A stretch of 64,000 nt of DNA from Acanthornis magna (taxonomy: Eukaryota; Chordata; Aves; Passeriformes; Acanthizidae), in the NCBI GenBank assembly GCA_036785705.1, contig JAWUZG010000071.1:1054001-1118000 (forward strand), given 5' to 3'. Below the pieces are notes generated by a model. That model worked only from the letters and a program-made list of their open reading frames with translations. It searched no databases and was not told the origin of the DNA. The translations under genes were made by a program, and so were the position numbers. Below, piece by piece: positions 1-12,255 of the stretch (within the stretch, counting starts at the first letter, position 1; every line of letters starts with the position of its first letter).

Positions 1-520
1 CAAGTGTGTTTGAACTAATAAATAGCAATTGTAGTGTGTGGAAAAAAGACCAGTCTGGAAAGAAGGTATTAAGAGAGAGACAGGGTTTTTTCTGTGACTA
101 TGACTGACTTAAACAGTTAAATATCACCTAAAATAACAATTCTGAACCTAAGGGAGCTAATTCTATTGTCAAGGGTGAGACAAAAGCATGTTTAAAGCCC
201 AAATTCTGATGTTCTGTATGTACCTCCTGGAGAACTTGTTTTTCTTTTTTTTCCAGGTACTCAAAGAGGCCTCCTGCTAATGCATTATATCTGTGCCTGC
301 AGTTTTCTAGATTTTTCCCTTAAAATTAACAGGCTTTCAAATATGGTAGTCTCAGTGACAAAAGTCTGAGTTCCGATTGCAAAAAGGAAGACCCAAAGCC
401 CTCAAAAGTACTTCAGATTTACTAGAGTATTGTGAAAAAGAAGAAGCTGATTTTTTATTCTCTAGGTCAGGCTTAAGGAAGACTTCTATCATTCTCAGTG
501 GGAGTAAATTCTCACTGGCA
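1..520. other. AT-rich flank, nothing recognised
   Basis: No repeat family or coding signal was recognised in this left edge. The only long-ish frame, on the minus strand near 352-540, runs into the LTR boundary and looks like chance. Confidence 0.5.
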
Positions 521-526
521 GCTGCA
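521..526. repeat. Target-site duplication, left copy (GCTGCA)
   Basis: GCTGCA sits directly before the TG start of the LTR at 527 and is repeated exactly at 1078-1083 directly after its CA end. A 6-bp duplication is the size made by the integrases of alpharetrovirus-like and class II (ERVK-type) elements. Confidence 0.9.
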
Positions 527-1077
527 TGAAGCGGGTCCACATGAAGCTGTCTCCACCTCCCAGGCCAGCTCCACCTGCTGTGGGAGGACCTCGGGGTTTG
601 AGTGCCTGGGACTGCCCCTGGATCCCGGGGAAGGCGTGCCCAGGGCTCAGGATCCGCCCACCTTTCCTGATCCTTCTATTCCGTTGGGTATGTCATTGGT
701 TGATTTGAACTGTACCCCTCCCTCCTTGGTTATAATTGGTCCTTGTACCCTTGTCTCCTCCCCTCATCCCTTCCCTGATTGGTTACCCTTTTCCCCTTAT
801 AAGTGGCTGCCTGGAGACAGATCTCAGGACTCTGCTTGTCTCCCCTTCCCAGGCCGCGGCACCCCCTGAACCCTTAATAAAGGGGAGCTCGGGGGAGACC
901 CCTCCCGCACACCCTTTGTCTCCTCGCGTCTCCTTTTCCATCGGCACCCTGTGCCTGACCTGCTCGCCAGGGACAGCTCTACCTCAGGGGTGAGACAGCC
1001 ACCCAGTAGCCCGGTGTGGCCGGAACTTGTGCCTGGAGCGAGGGCAGGCAGGGGAGCCAGACGCCGCCAATACAACA
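527..1077 (+). mobile_element. Solo LTR of an avian endogenous retrovirus (6-bp TSD, class II-like)
   Basis: A 551-bp element starts TGAAGCGGG and ends TACAACA, with perfect 6-bp direct repeats GCTGCA outside both ends. That is the signature of an LTR left by recombination between the two LTRs of a provirus. Three ATTGG boxes (inverted CCAAT, at 695-699, 735-739 and 778-782) precede a TATAAG box at 798-803. An AATAAA poly(A) signal lies at 876-881. This order reads as U3, R and U5 on the plus strand. A long C/G-rich R-U5 of about 196 bases follows the AATAAA. No gag, pol or env lies on either side. A related LTR lies on the minus strand at 28447-28929. The overlapping short open frames here are incidental. 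The ERV class is inferred from the TSD length, not from coding sequence. Confidence 0.9.
695..881 (+). promoter_or_regulatory. LTR promoter block: three CCAAT boxes, TATA box, poly(A) signal
   Basis: Inverted CCAAT boxes (ATTGG) at 695, 735 and 778 are followed by TATAAG at 798-803 and by AATAAA at 876-881. The three-box arrangement is also present, on the opposite strand, in the related LTR at 28.4-28.9 kb, so it is a family feature. Whether it is active cannot be told from sequence. Confidence 0.65.
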
Positions 1078-1083
1078 GCTGCA
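1078..1083. repeat. Target-site duplication, right copy (GCTGCA)
   Basis: Exact second copy of the 6-bp flank at 521-526, directly after the CA end of the LTR. Confidence 0.9.
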
Positions 1084-4000
1084 AGCTGGCCAAATGCTGT
1101 CAGATGAGTGATATACACCTTTCTTTTACCTGTCTTTGTTAAATGTGGGGGTTTTCCTATGTTTGAAACACAGCTTTGTATTTATTGTGGGTATCAAAGG
1201 TGGTGTTTATTCAATACAAATGGCAGCTTGTGAGAATAAAATTAAAAGAATGGCTATCTCTGGTGGAGGTTGGAGATACAGAATTGTAGGAGAGGATCAC
1301 TGACTCCTGTAAGGAAGATTGTTCCCGAACTGGAGTGGTTATGAAATATGGCAAAGTAAGCAAGAGAAAAGTGACATGAAATATAAGATAAAAATTACAC
1401 TTCTTTCAAAAGATAGCTCTGTCTATGATGTTGAAGCCCAGACCACTAACTACTCCACTGATTGAAATTAACTGGTTAACTCAAATTAGTCTATTGAGCT
1501 GATTTACTCAAGCTGAGACACTATCCCTGAGTTTCCTTCTGGAAGACAAAGATAAGCAGATGTAATATTAAAAACTATATCAGTTCAATCCTTCCCACAA
1601 TGATTAAGACTTTATTAGAGAAGTTAGAAAACAAACTGTATTGCTGAAACAAGAGATTTTCCCCATTTGCACTTACTTGAAAATTTCAAACATTCTTCTA
1701 TAAAGATAAAACTACAAGATTTCGAGATAAACCTAGAATAAAATTGCCAGAAGTAGAACACCTGTGATTACATTGACATCAATATATGAAAATTTCATGT
1801 GTGAGTCTTCAGTGAAAGGATAGATTTGGCACTGGAGTTCCGTGCCTGCAATTAGTCATAGCTATAATCTTGAGAATTATTATAAGCACTCAACCAGAAG
1901 CCTGTCAACAGTTTTTCTAGAACCCAAGATGATTGTCATGCTTGGGGCGGTGTTCTTTTTCAATGAGAAACAGCATCAAATTACCTAAAATGTACTACTT
2001 AGCAACTTTCAGAGGTTTAAAAAGAAGAGTAACATAAATAAAATCAAGTGAAAAGTGCAACAAGTAACACAAGGAAAGAGGGGTTTTGTCTTTTTCATCC
2101 AAAACAAAGTCCAGTGTTCTCAACATTTCATGAAGTAGAGTGCACTCTACTGACACTAGAATGAAAGGATGTGGAAAAATAAGACTACACAAAAAGCTAT
2201 CAAAATCTTCAACTCTATGTTCATGAATGCGATTAAATTTTAAAGTTTTGCTAAAATAAAAGCTTGCAAAAAAAAAAAAAAGAGGAATTTAAAGAATGTT
2301 GCTAAGGTAGACAAAAATAAGCGAAGAGAAAATAGTAGTAAAAGCTAAGTAGCTGAATTGGAATATGGGAATGGGCTGTTAGAAGTAGCTGAATCTAGTA
2401 TTCCTGACCCCAGTTTCTCCAGGAGATGGCACTCCAAGCTATTATCCTATTTGCCCCCTAATCCAGCTTGAAGTTCTCTAGCAATTCACACAAATCGTCT
2501 CAGAACAAGCACACACACACACACAAAGGAGAGTTAGAAATAGCATTTAATAAGAATACAGGACTGACCACAGCAATCATGCACAGGGCTCAGTGAGACA
2601 AGTGTGGTGAAGAGACTGTTCAGCAGATGAATGAACACACCCCTTATATGGACAGCCCTCCTCCATCTTCCTTTGCCTGATCCTCCTTGGTCCATCTTGA
2701 TCCCTTCTTTCCCCTGCCATTTGAGTCACCCCTTAAAGATCCCATAACAAGTTTTGTACCATCTCTAAATTGCCTCTCTTCCAACGAAATGTTGTCATTC
2801 AACTTAAAATGGATCCCATAGTGAATCCTATATCTTTGCACAAAAGTTCCCCTTAGTCTGCATAGCATTCTGGCAAGACAATTTCTTTCTTTGACCTGGT
2901 TTTATGTATATACATACATATACATATATATATTTTTAAAACCAGGGACCATGGTCTGATCCTTCTCTTTTTGGGATGATTTGGTGTGCTGCCTGCTCAG
3001 GTTACTTGAGTTTCTTGGCCTGCCACTGTTTCTTTGGTCAACAGCAATCTCTGTGGTTGATTTAGTATGTTAACCTAATGCATAGGACTTGAAAAATACC
3101 CCCAAGGACACAAGTCTACTCTTCTTCTATCATTAGAAACATCCTCAGATAATTTTCTCCACAACCTCTTTAAGCTCCACCTTAAAAGTAAGGCTTTTTC
3201 AGTTATTGCAGTGATTGGAAAGTTATTTCAAGCCCCAGATGCTTTGAGTTTAGAAAGTTTCTTCTGATTTCCTTCTTAGCCATAATAACAGCCTGTGTAC
3301 ACACATTTGTTTTTCTGCCAACTTTGTCTATTACATTAAATTGTTCTTTCCCGGTCTGCACTTCCCTCATATAAATAGTGACGATATCTCATTGCAACCT
3401 TCTATTTACCAATAAATAATCCAAATTCTGTTAGTCTTTCCTCATATGGAACACTTCCCATTCTTCTGATCAAATTTTAGGGTTTTACATTTAAACAAAA
3501 GAATATAAATTACAATGATTCCCCCAAACACACAATTAGGCTGAAAGAGCCTAATGATAGTGCCTCGAGTCTAATGAAATAATAATATAAAACCTCTTCA
3601 GCATTTTGATTTTATAAGATATTTGGATTTATGCTGTTGTAGCTCTTTCATAGAGTTATAAATGATCATGTTTTTGTGATGTAATTTAACTTGACGACTT
3701 TAATGAAAAGGGAGATGATGGGTTCATAGTGCGTTGTTAAGCAGCTTTCATATAATTAACACAGAAATTAATACATTTTGAGCATTATCTTATGGATCAG
3801 TTGCATCTTAATACAGTGATATAATTAATAGGAGTGAAAATAATTTTGTAAGATACTTTCTCACTGATTAGCTAAATCAAGGTGGTATTGGAGCCTGACT
3901 CACATGGGCTTTTCACAAATACGTCTTGACCAGTAAGATTATCTACATTTTGGTTGCCATCTTAACATCAGTTCGAAAAATTACAGTTAAAGGTAAAACT

Positions 4001-4889
4001 TTACTGGAAATCTGAAATTAAGGAAACGTGAATTAGTCTAGAAACTGGAGGAAACCATCCAGTTGACAGAATCATGTACAGGAATAACCTTTCATTATGA
4101 GATATCAGGCAAAAGCCCAGGCAGTCTGGCCAAGACATTGGGCAAAGGTGGTTTGACACCTTATTGCTACCAAGCTGTCATGTGCCTGCACATGACACCA
4201 GGGGACTTGGTGACATCACCTCAGCTGGACTCCAGGTCTCAAAGCACATGGTCAGCTTTCACCCAGCTGTGTGAGACCAGCTGCCATCAGCCCTGGTGGG
4301 AGGGAGGGCAGGCTGGAAGTCTACATGGCAGCAAAGGCTGAGGTGTGAGCAGTGCCTGTCTCCTCTTGGCTGCAGCAGGGCGTGACACCTTCTCATTCAA
4401 AAGCACATGCTCCGGAATGGTGTGAACCCAGTGCCAGCCTGGCAAATACTGACACCTTGGCCCTCTCATGCTCCAGGTCCATGTCAGGGGAGGTATCCAA
4501 GGGTAGTCCCTTCAGTTTCTGTTTGAACTATAACATCAAGTAAAAGGAAATTGTTACAATTCCAGGGCAACTTGCCTGCTGGCCAAAGTGAAACCTATAG
4601 GAGGAGACAGCGTGCACAGAAATGGAGTATATCCATAGAACGGGCAAAGCTTGAGAGCATCACATTTCTACAGGTCTCCAGGGAGATGTCTGCCTTGGGC
4701 ACAGTAGCAGAAATGGCAGATGCAACCCAAGATTAGGGCTGGCCCAAAATTTAATCATCCACTAGATTTCACCACATGGTCAGCGGAGCAGAAATTTGGA
4801 AAGACTGTTTTAATATGGTGTCTGGACCAATGTCAGCAACATGGCAGTCCAATGAATGAAAAAGTTACTGAGTCTTGTGTCTGACTCAT
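1084..4889. other. Unannotated AT-rich DNA with minor simple repeats
   Basis: No gene or repeat family was recognised. It contains a 14-base A run at 2268-2281 with AATAAA just upstream (2255-2260), a short CA repeat at 2510-2525 and a TA-rich patch near 2905-2936. The part from about 4060 to 4740 is richer in G+C than its surroundings but has only short chance frames. Confidence 0.5.
2255..2281 (+). other. AATAAA followed by an A14 run, possible retrocopy tail
   Basis: AATAAA at 2255-2260 is followed after seven bases by 14 uninterrupted A residues. That spacing resembles the tail of a reverse-transcribed mRNA. No parent transcript was recognised upstream and no flanking target duplication could be found, so a chance A run in AT-rich DNA is equally likely. 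Processed retrocopies are rare in birds because CR1 does not use poly(A) tails. Confidence 0.2.
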
Positions 4890-5461
4890 TGTTTAACCCC
4901 AGTTGTCACCTCAGCCCCACACAGTCATTTTCTCCCTCCTCTCTTGTGGAATGGGGAAGAGAGTTGGAAGAGTAATAGTGAGAAAACCTGTGGGTTGAGA
5001 TAAAGACAATTTAATAGGCAAAGCAAAAGCTGCACAGGCAAGCAAAACAAAGCAAGAAATTCACTCACCACTCCCCATGGGCAAGCAGGTTAAAACATCC
5101 CCAGGCAAGGAGGACCCTATCATTCATAGGGTGACATGGGAAGACAAACACCATCACTCTGAATGTCCCCCACTTCCTCCTCTACCCATGCTGAGCATGG
5201 CGCTATATGACATGGGATATCCCTTGGAGAGCTGCTGTCAGCTGTCCTGGCCATGTCCCCTCCCAAACTCTCATGCACCCCAGCCTCCTAACTGGTGGGA
5301 TGAGGTGAGAAGCAGAAGAGCCTTGACTCTATTTTAATGTTGCTCAGCAATAACGAAAACATCCCCCTGTTATCAACACTGTTTTTAGGACAAATCCAAA
5401 ACAGCCCCAGCAGCTACAATGAAGAAAGTTAACTCTATCCCAGCCAAAATAATATCCAACA
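4890..5461 (-). mobile_element. LTR of an avian ERV family (ERVL-type), minus strand
   Basis: Read on the minus strand, this begins near 5450 with the TTTTGGCTGGGATAGAGTTA-type start common to a widespread bird LTR family. It runs through the CCTATTAAATTGTCTTTATC region where its transcript would end, and finishes with GGGGTTAAACAA at 4890. The same family is represented by a plus-strand fragment at 23896-24085. Both edges are eroded: the usual terminal CCAGCACA is replaced and no flanking duplication was found. It is therefore older than the LTRs at 0.5, 28.4 and 52.9 kb. The family is assigned from remembered consensus features. The open frame at 5077-5337 lies antisense inside the LTR and is not a gene. 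Confidence 0.75.
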
Positions 5462-6916
5462 TGATCAGCCTTTCTCAAATGCTGCTGGAGTCAAAAGACA
5501 CAGCTGATGAGCATGTGATGTGTAGCGCAAGGGAAGTCTGGAGGCACTAAACCCAGAACCAGTGTGACTGAGACATCAATAAAGAAACAGGAGACCTCGT
5601 GTAGCAGTGATATTGAGCTTGCAAAACTGGCCCTGGACCTAATAGGAGGAGCTGTGCTGCTTTCTCACTGGCAGGGTTTTGCTGCAAGCATCAGCATCCT
5701 GCTCGGCTGAGGAGACAAAAAGGCAGGACAAAATCTCTGCTTACATGACTTAAATGAGCACACATGCACAAGGCAGCTTTAGCTACTCTCAGGCTCTGCA
5801 ACACATTTTTTAGCACGAGCACTGTATAGGCATTGCAGGAAAAGCCTCTGCATAGTGTGTCTGCCCTGCTGTGGCTCTGTGTATGCAGTTTGCTGAGCTG
5901 GATTTCACAATCTCACGTGTGAAGTGCTGCATCCTGATCATCTGATACTGCTGGAAGACTTCCAGGTTGATTTCCTAATCCCTCTCCTAACATCAGTGTT
6001 ACATCAGTCTTATCACTGGCAGACTTTATTCCTGCACAAAGCCAGGACTCCAATATGTAAATAGAATGGAGGGGAAATACTGGAAAGGATTAGAATACCC
6101 TTTTTTCCATTTTTTCTGTCAATGTTCTGTAAGTATCTACTCCAGACTCAAGTAGAAAAATTAATCCCAGTCTATAGATTGTCTTCATTTCCACCTACTT
6201 CAATGCATTTGTATCAGAGAAAAGATAAAAGGAATGTTTAAGCAAATGTGAAGTTGTATAGATTTCATGAGCTCTGTGTCTTGTTCACAGCTGGGAAACA
6301 TCTCTGTAGGCTTTCAAATGTATTCAAAATTTACTAATTATTATTTAGCATTTTGGGATGCAGATAGTGAAATGTTTAAAATGCATGCAAGCATATTTAC
6401 ATGTAAAATAGGGGGCACACATGTAGAAGACCTTTCCTAAGATCAGTTGACACTTTTCAGGACCTACAAGCTGACTTTAGAAGATAAGTAATCTTCAAAT
6501 CTGGTTTTATTCTGACTTTCAAACAATTCATTACATAGGCTCATTTTATCAGTAAGTTAAATATGCATGACTCTCATTTTCCCTCAAGCTATGGGATTTG
6601 TTAGTCATAAATAATCTCTGTTGGTGGGAATAATTTCTCATACTGTTGTGTGAATGCAATTCTCCTTGGTAAATGGCAAAATGACAGAGAAAAAGGTAAA
6701 ATTCTATGCAGATGGGTAGGTAAAAGACCACAAGTGGCAACATTCAGTATCGACTGAATAGCTGAATAAGGAATAGGAAGTCTTAACTCGTCTGGCAGAA
6801 ATGAGGAGGGGGAAAAAAGCTGAATCATCAGACATTTAGAGCAGAGTTTGAATCAAGTGTCTATATGCTAGGACTGGGACAGTAGTCTAAATTTTGTTAT
6901 TCGGGATGGTTAAATA
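5462..6916. other. Unannotated DNA, nothing recognised
   Basis: AT-rich sequence without a recognisable repeat family, exon or RNA gene. Open frames are short and overlap on both strands. Confidence 0.5.
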
Positions 6917-7159
6917 TTATTTAGATTTTGTAATATTTTATTCTCCATATCTCTGGTGTCTAGTAGATGACCAGTTTGTCTTGATTTTTAGCATTTACAC
7001 ATTTGCTCATTTATCATGGACAAAACCCAGCCAATTATATAAATGTTCCCCCCATACTCTTTATCCTATAAAATCTGCTAAAATCTAGTCACAGTAACTA
7101 TCAGTTTTGCATGCCAGTGAGACCTATTTCAGCACAGCTGGCCTTTACTGTGAACCAGG
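6917..7159 (+). repeat. Copy 1 of an unclassified ~240-bp direct duplication
   Basis: This stretch is repeated in the same orientation at 12013-12255 with only scattered substitutions and small indels. Long blocks are identical, for example GATGACCAGTTTGTCTTGAT. Similarity stops abruptly on both sides. I do not recognise the family. It has no terminal inverted repeats or tail, so it is either a local duplication or two copies of an unlabelled interspersed repeat. Confidence 0.85.
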
Positions 7160-9631
7160 GATAACTCTGCAGATAACTTCATTGAAAGAGGTGTTCTGTT
7201 GTGAGGTCTGTGCTGCCTACACAGAGAAGTTGAAAATGCTGCAGGTAGTCTCTTCCGTTAGATATTTTTGCATTTTTCTAGATAGTTGTAAACCAAAGCA
7301 GAATGGATTCTGAAGACACACTTAATGTTGTTGCAATTGTTTAGCTTACATTTCCCTGAAACACAATAAAACCTAAATTCAATTGAGATAGACAAGATTC
7401 TTAAATAATCTTGTTCATGATTATTTATGGATTGTTCATGGATTTTACTCTTTAGTTTTTCAAAGGCTGTTTTCCCAGGTGATATTTTTGGTAGTTTATT
7501 TGTGCTTTAATTGAATTTTGTTGGATAATTGAGAGAGTATCTTGGGTAAAGATTTCCTAGCTATAAAACTTCATTATTTATTTTCAGCAGTCTATCAGAT
7601 ACTAACTGGTCTGTCAGATACTAACTGTTGTCACGTCTTAGAAGCACAGAAAGCAGCAGATCCTAGTTTGGTAAAACAATCCATGCCTTGAATCCAAATA
7701 GGACAACAAGTTCCAAGTATTATCCTTTCAGTGGTATTGAGACCTCTTATTTTTACTGGAGAATAGCTTTGGTTTATTTGCAATGGGGAGCCTGGATGAA
7801 ACTCAGTCTGGCAGAGAGAAGTACCTGGACTTTTACAGTACCATAACTCTTGTTCTGTACACTCTTCAAAGGAGATCTGTCAATTAAGCATTTAAGACAG
7901 CGATCTTAGCTCCTGAGTGCTGCACGAATTCCTGCCTAGGTTTTGATGAGGTTGTAACACAGAAATTCTCACTGCTTGCTGTAGTTTTTTCTCTATTGTA
8001 ATTTCTATGACTTTTAAAATAGTCATGAGCAAATCTGAGTATAGTGTTAGTCTGGTACAGCTCCCTGTGTTCAACCTCCTGTGGATAGCCCTTGTGCAGA
8101 AAGCAAAGACAATAAATTCTATTATCTGCAGTATACATAGAAGAAAGGAATAAAGAACTATAGAAGACAGTGAATTTTAAACTCATTCATAAGGGAAAAA
8201 CAGCTCTGCACATCATATGCAGAGTCACAGTTAATGTACAGGTGCATAAATCCATTCAGAAGAGTGGATTTACAGAAATTTCTGTAACTGTAAAATTTTG
8301 AGTCAGCTTATCTCTACGTCATCAGGAACCTTATGCTCAAGACTGAGAAAAATGGCTTCAGAAGAATTTGTCTTTATATCAGTGCCCACTTGGACCCTCT
8401 AAGGAATAGACAGTGGGAGTAATGAAATAATATACTTTATACTCTCCATGCTTTTTGTGGAGAATACTGTTTCCATTTGACTGTGCACTGACACAAAAAG
8501 TAAAAATAGCCCTAAGAGACTGAAGGGATAATTATTATTGACAGACAACAAATACAACAATTCCAGTCAAGCAAGACGCATTGCTTCCACATATAAGACC
8601 AGCACACTGAACATGGGGCACTTTCCATTGCATAGTCACAATGGTGATGAAGACCAGGTTTCCTCATCTTTATCACTTACTAACTTGAGTGGGAATAGTG
8701 CACCATCCTTCTCAAAACCTTCTGGAAAAGTCAGAACAAATGCTATGCCGTCATCCTTGTGGCGACATTGTAAATACATCTACCACTGCTGTGCTTGAGG
8801 CAAACATTCTGTGAGACAAAACATATACAACTGACAGATGAGGTCATTTCTTTCCTTTTGGACAGCAAGTTGCCTAAAATTGAAAAGGTCTTTCACACAA
8901 TATGCAGTAAAGAATGAGAAACATGTCTTAGCAATCTTTCCAGATCCATGATTCAAAGACACCTGCCAAGAAAACAAACTCTCAGAGATAATTCTGACAG
9001 CCATAAGTCAGGAATGATTAATGAAAAACAGCATAATTTTGGCCATGGATATTAGGAGACAAGTGAAGGAGAATGTAATTAAAGAGATAGTATTTTTGGT
9101 AAGATTTGAATCAAGAATTGATGCTGCTCTCCAGCAAAGTTATCAAAATCACACTTTCTTGTAATTTGTTCAGGAATATGATGGTGTCCCACAGGATCTG
9201 TACACATATTTATGTCTCTGAAAGAATGTCATCCAATCTGATTGGACAAGGTACTGGCAAGGAAGTTATGCCTGCCTTCTCTTCAAAATGATGGACATAC
9301 AGATCAAAATACAAGGATATTTCATAGAAAAATATGTACTGCTACAAATAGACGCAAAAGAGGAACTGCACATTCTTCTTTCAGTCTCATCTACGTTTCA
9401 TGCATTTCTTCTAAAAATTTTAAGTGTAAGTGGAGCTTTGCCATGACAAAAGCTTCTTTACACATGAACCCTGGTCCATGAGCTTGTGAAGTATATAGTG
9501 AGCCCTTATGTGCATCAGGTCTTTGTAAATCAGAAAATGAATTTTTAGGAAGAATTATTACAGAATACAGTGAAAGTTTTCCCACTGTATGATAGGTCTG
9601 CTCAAGTACTACGAAGTCAGTAATTACCTGC

Positions 9632-9690
9632 ATATATATGTATATATATATAATATATATTTATATATATATACACACAAATATACATAC
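9632..9690. repeat. TA-rich microsatellite
   Basis: Alternating T/A with a few interruptions, ending in a short ACACAC. Typical AT dinucleotide microsatellite. Confidence 0.8.
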
Positions 9691-10774
9691 TACTAGAAGA
9701 GGACTTAATATTCGAATGCCTCCAGATACTCTCTGAAGACAAATGAGTTATCTAGAGGGTTGATATTCTTATAAGGCTTCTTCCTTTCAGAATTCTGCTT
9801 CTCAGTGTCCCCACCTTGTAGTAGGATAAGCTTTTTTGCCTCCTAAATACTTTCTCTGCCTTTGGTTCCTTTGAAAATTAGGAAAGGCTAGGAAGGTAAT
9901 GTGAACTTGGGAAAAAAATGTTTATTAATGTTCAGACTGAATTATTACAGGTATTTGCATTCTATCTTACCAGAGATATTGATTCTTCACATCTTATAGC
10001 ATGGTTGATAAGATCTAGTTGTACCTCAAATGCCACCACTTTTGCACACTGGTAAATAATCAAGAAAAAACAATACAGAACAAAGTTATGCATACTCCAA
10101 GCACAAGTGCCATGCTGAGAGACAATTAGTCATTAGTTCTTTATATATTAAATAAGTTTTTGCATTTCTATAAAAAAGAATGGTAATGTATATCATTCAC
10201 GATATGCATACTCACTCAGGCATACTGACCTTTCACTTTCTTAATGTGGGCACACATGGGATAATAGATGGAGATGAAATTTCTTCTGTATATAGAATTA
10301 AAACAGTGAAAAGAAGGATTCTTTACCTGCCCTGTGTTAATAGCTGTCTCTAGGGCTCATTTACGTAGACAAGAGAATGCATGAAGGTTATAAATGCTGC
10401 TTTATACTTTTTTTTAAGGGTACAGAGAATAAATTGACTTAGCTATATAGTTTAGTGATATTTTCCTCCGCTGTCACAATGAATATGAATGTCACTATCA
10501 AGTATACATAGGCTTAAATTTCTGAATGACAAAGCCAAGATAAACGGCACCCAGAGATTGATGAGAGACTGGGAAGATTCAAAAATGTCTCTTTCTGGGA
10601 AAAGAACACAATAACAAACCAATCATTTTCATATTGAAAGCTGAGCTACATTCTCCTTGATGCAAGTACTGAAGGGAATTAAGCAGTACTCCCCCATGTC
10701 TAAGCTAGCTATAAATATTTACCATCTTATTTTAAAGCATGTTGAATCATAATACTGAGGAGTTTTGCTGCAGA

Positions 10775-10840
10775 GTTTTGGTTTTGAGGTTTTTTTTTGG
10801 TTTTTTCTTTGTTTTGCTTGGGGTTTTTTTGGTTCTCTTT
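10775..10840. repeat. T/G-rich low-complexity run
   Basis: Runs of T broken by groups of two to four G. Similar runs occur at 36891-36947 and, in complement, at 63613-63650. Confidence 0.6.
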
Positions 10841-11488
10841 ATTTATAAATAGAAAGTATAAGAGAAGAAATTATGCAGCTGCAAGAAAGCAAAGTACTGA
10901 CAGTGCCAGGTGTGGGGGTGGAATAGAATGAAAGATTGAAAAATTAAAGAGAAGTATGCCAGGATAACTAGCTCTTATTTAACCTTGGCATTACTTTCTC
11001 TTTATATTTCCAAGTTACATAAACTCTTGAAACCCAGACTCTGAAATGGAAGCCAACTAATTCTTAAAAGCTACCAGCATCACTGCTACAGGACTGAGCA
11101 TAAAGACAACACGGCAATTACTTTATTGTTGCTTTTCCATATGGAAAATTCAGGGATAAAAGATTGACTCAGCTCCTGAAAGAAGTAACTGAATAATTTC
11201 AGGCAACATTCACAGGTACTTAGGTCTGTCTGTGATAAAACCATGAGTAACAACAATGGATTTCTTCCTCTGGATTTATGTTGTTTCTTCCATTAATAGC
11301 TCCCAGTATTTAAGTTGCCTCTTCTGTGGCAAAACTTCAGGTCTGTCTGGCACAGCCAGACCTGCAGCCAGTTTCTGATCCACTACTAGCTCCACATCCT
11401 TCCCTGCTATGCTAAAGGCTAGCCATTTGGTCTCCATTTTGTATTTGTTAACATTTTCTCTCTTCTTTAAATGTAGAGTTTTCTATTG

Positions 11489-11573
11489 CCTCTCTCTCTC
11501 TCTCTCTCTCTCTCTCCCCCCACCTCTCCCTCCTTCTCTCTCCCTTTCCCTCCCTCCCTCCCTCCCCCCTTCT
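11489..11573. repeat. CT / polypyrimidine tract
   Basis: A run of CT dinucleotides passes into CCCT and CCTT patterns. There is only one purine (A at 11522) in 85 bases. The frames of 100 and 105 codons that cross it are simple-repeat artefacts. Confidence 0.9.
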
Positions 11574-12012
11574 AACCTTCCCCCGTTCCAGTGCGTCGAG
11601 ATAATTTTGAATTCTGATCCCGTCCCACATACCACCTGCCATCCGTCCTGCCATGGAGCTGTCAGCAGATTTCATAAGCATACGTTCCCCTTCCATCATC
11701 CAGGTGGCTAATGGAAATATCAAATAGAACCAGCTCTGGACATATTCTCCTGGGAGTCCTCTCAAGACACCTTTTAGACAGCAAACCTCTGAGCGCAGCT
11801 TTCCAACTGACTGTGTGTCCCAGATGGCTGTTCTTCGACCCAGACAACAGGGCCCTGGCTTAGGGAAGGATTGTCAAGTGGGATGGTGCAGAATGTTTTT
11901 TTGAAGTTGAATTCTGTTCCCCCCTTATCCCTCAGAGCAGTCTTTGGCACATAAAGAAATATCTCTGTTTTAACATTGTTTTTTTTTATCACTTTTAGGA
12001 GTTTTTAAATAG
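11574..12012. other. Unannotated DNA between the CT tract and the second duplication copy
   Basis: Slightly richer in G+C than its surroundings. Several overlapping short frames on both strands, none with a recognisable product. Confidence 0.4.
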
Positions 12013-12255
12013 ATTTCATAATATTTTATTCTATAACTAAGAGGTGCTCTGATGTCTAATAGATGACCAGTTTGTCTTGATTTTTAGCATCTACCCATTT
12101 TCTCATTTACCATGGACAAAACCCAGAAGATTACATAAATGTTCCCCCCATGTTCTTTATCCCATAAAATCTGCTAAAATCTAGTCACAATAACTATCAG
12201 TTTTGCCTGCCAGTGAGATCTGTTTCAGCACAACTGACCTTTACTGTGAATCAGT
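12013..12255 (+). repeat. Copy 2 of an unclassified ~240-bp direct duplication
   Basis: Second copy of the 6917-7159 sequence, same orientation, starting about 5.1 kb further on. Differences are scattered substitutions and a short insertion near the start of the unit. Flanks are unrelated between the two copies. Confidence 0.85.

Larger units (their letters stand above)
7160..11488. other. Unannotated AT-rich DNA with microsatellites
   Basis: No gene was recognised. It holds an 18-19-bp tandem duplication around 7590-7627 (CAGATACTAACTG twice), a TA dinucleotide-rich stretch at 9632-9690 and a T/G-rich run at 10775-10840. Open frames up to about 100 codons occur (for example minus 7884-8186) but have no recognisable domain. 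Confidence 0.5.

Noticed and set aside
498..993. Proline-rich frames of 60-123 codons on the plus strand
   Set aside because: They lie in the U3/R part of the solo LTR and have no independent coding evidence.
5077..5337. 86-codon plus-strand frame
   Set aside because: Antisense within the minus-strand LTR at 4890-5461.
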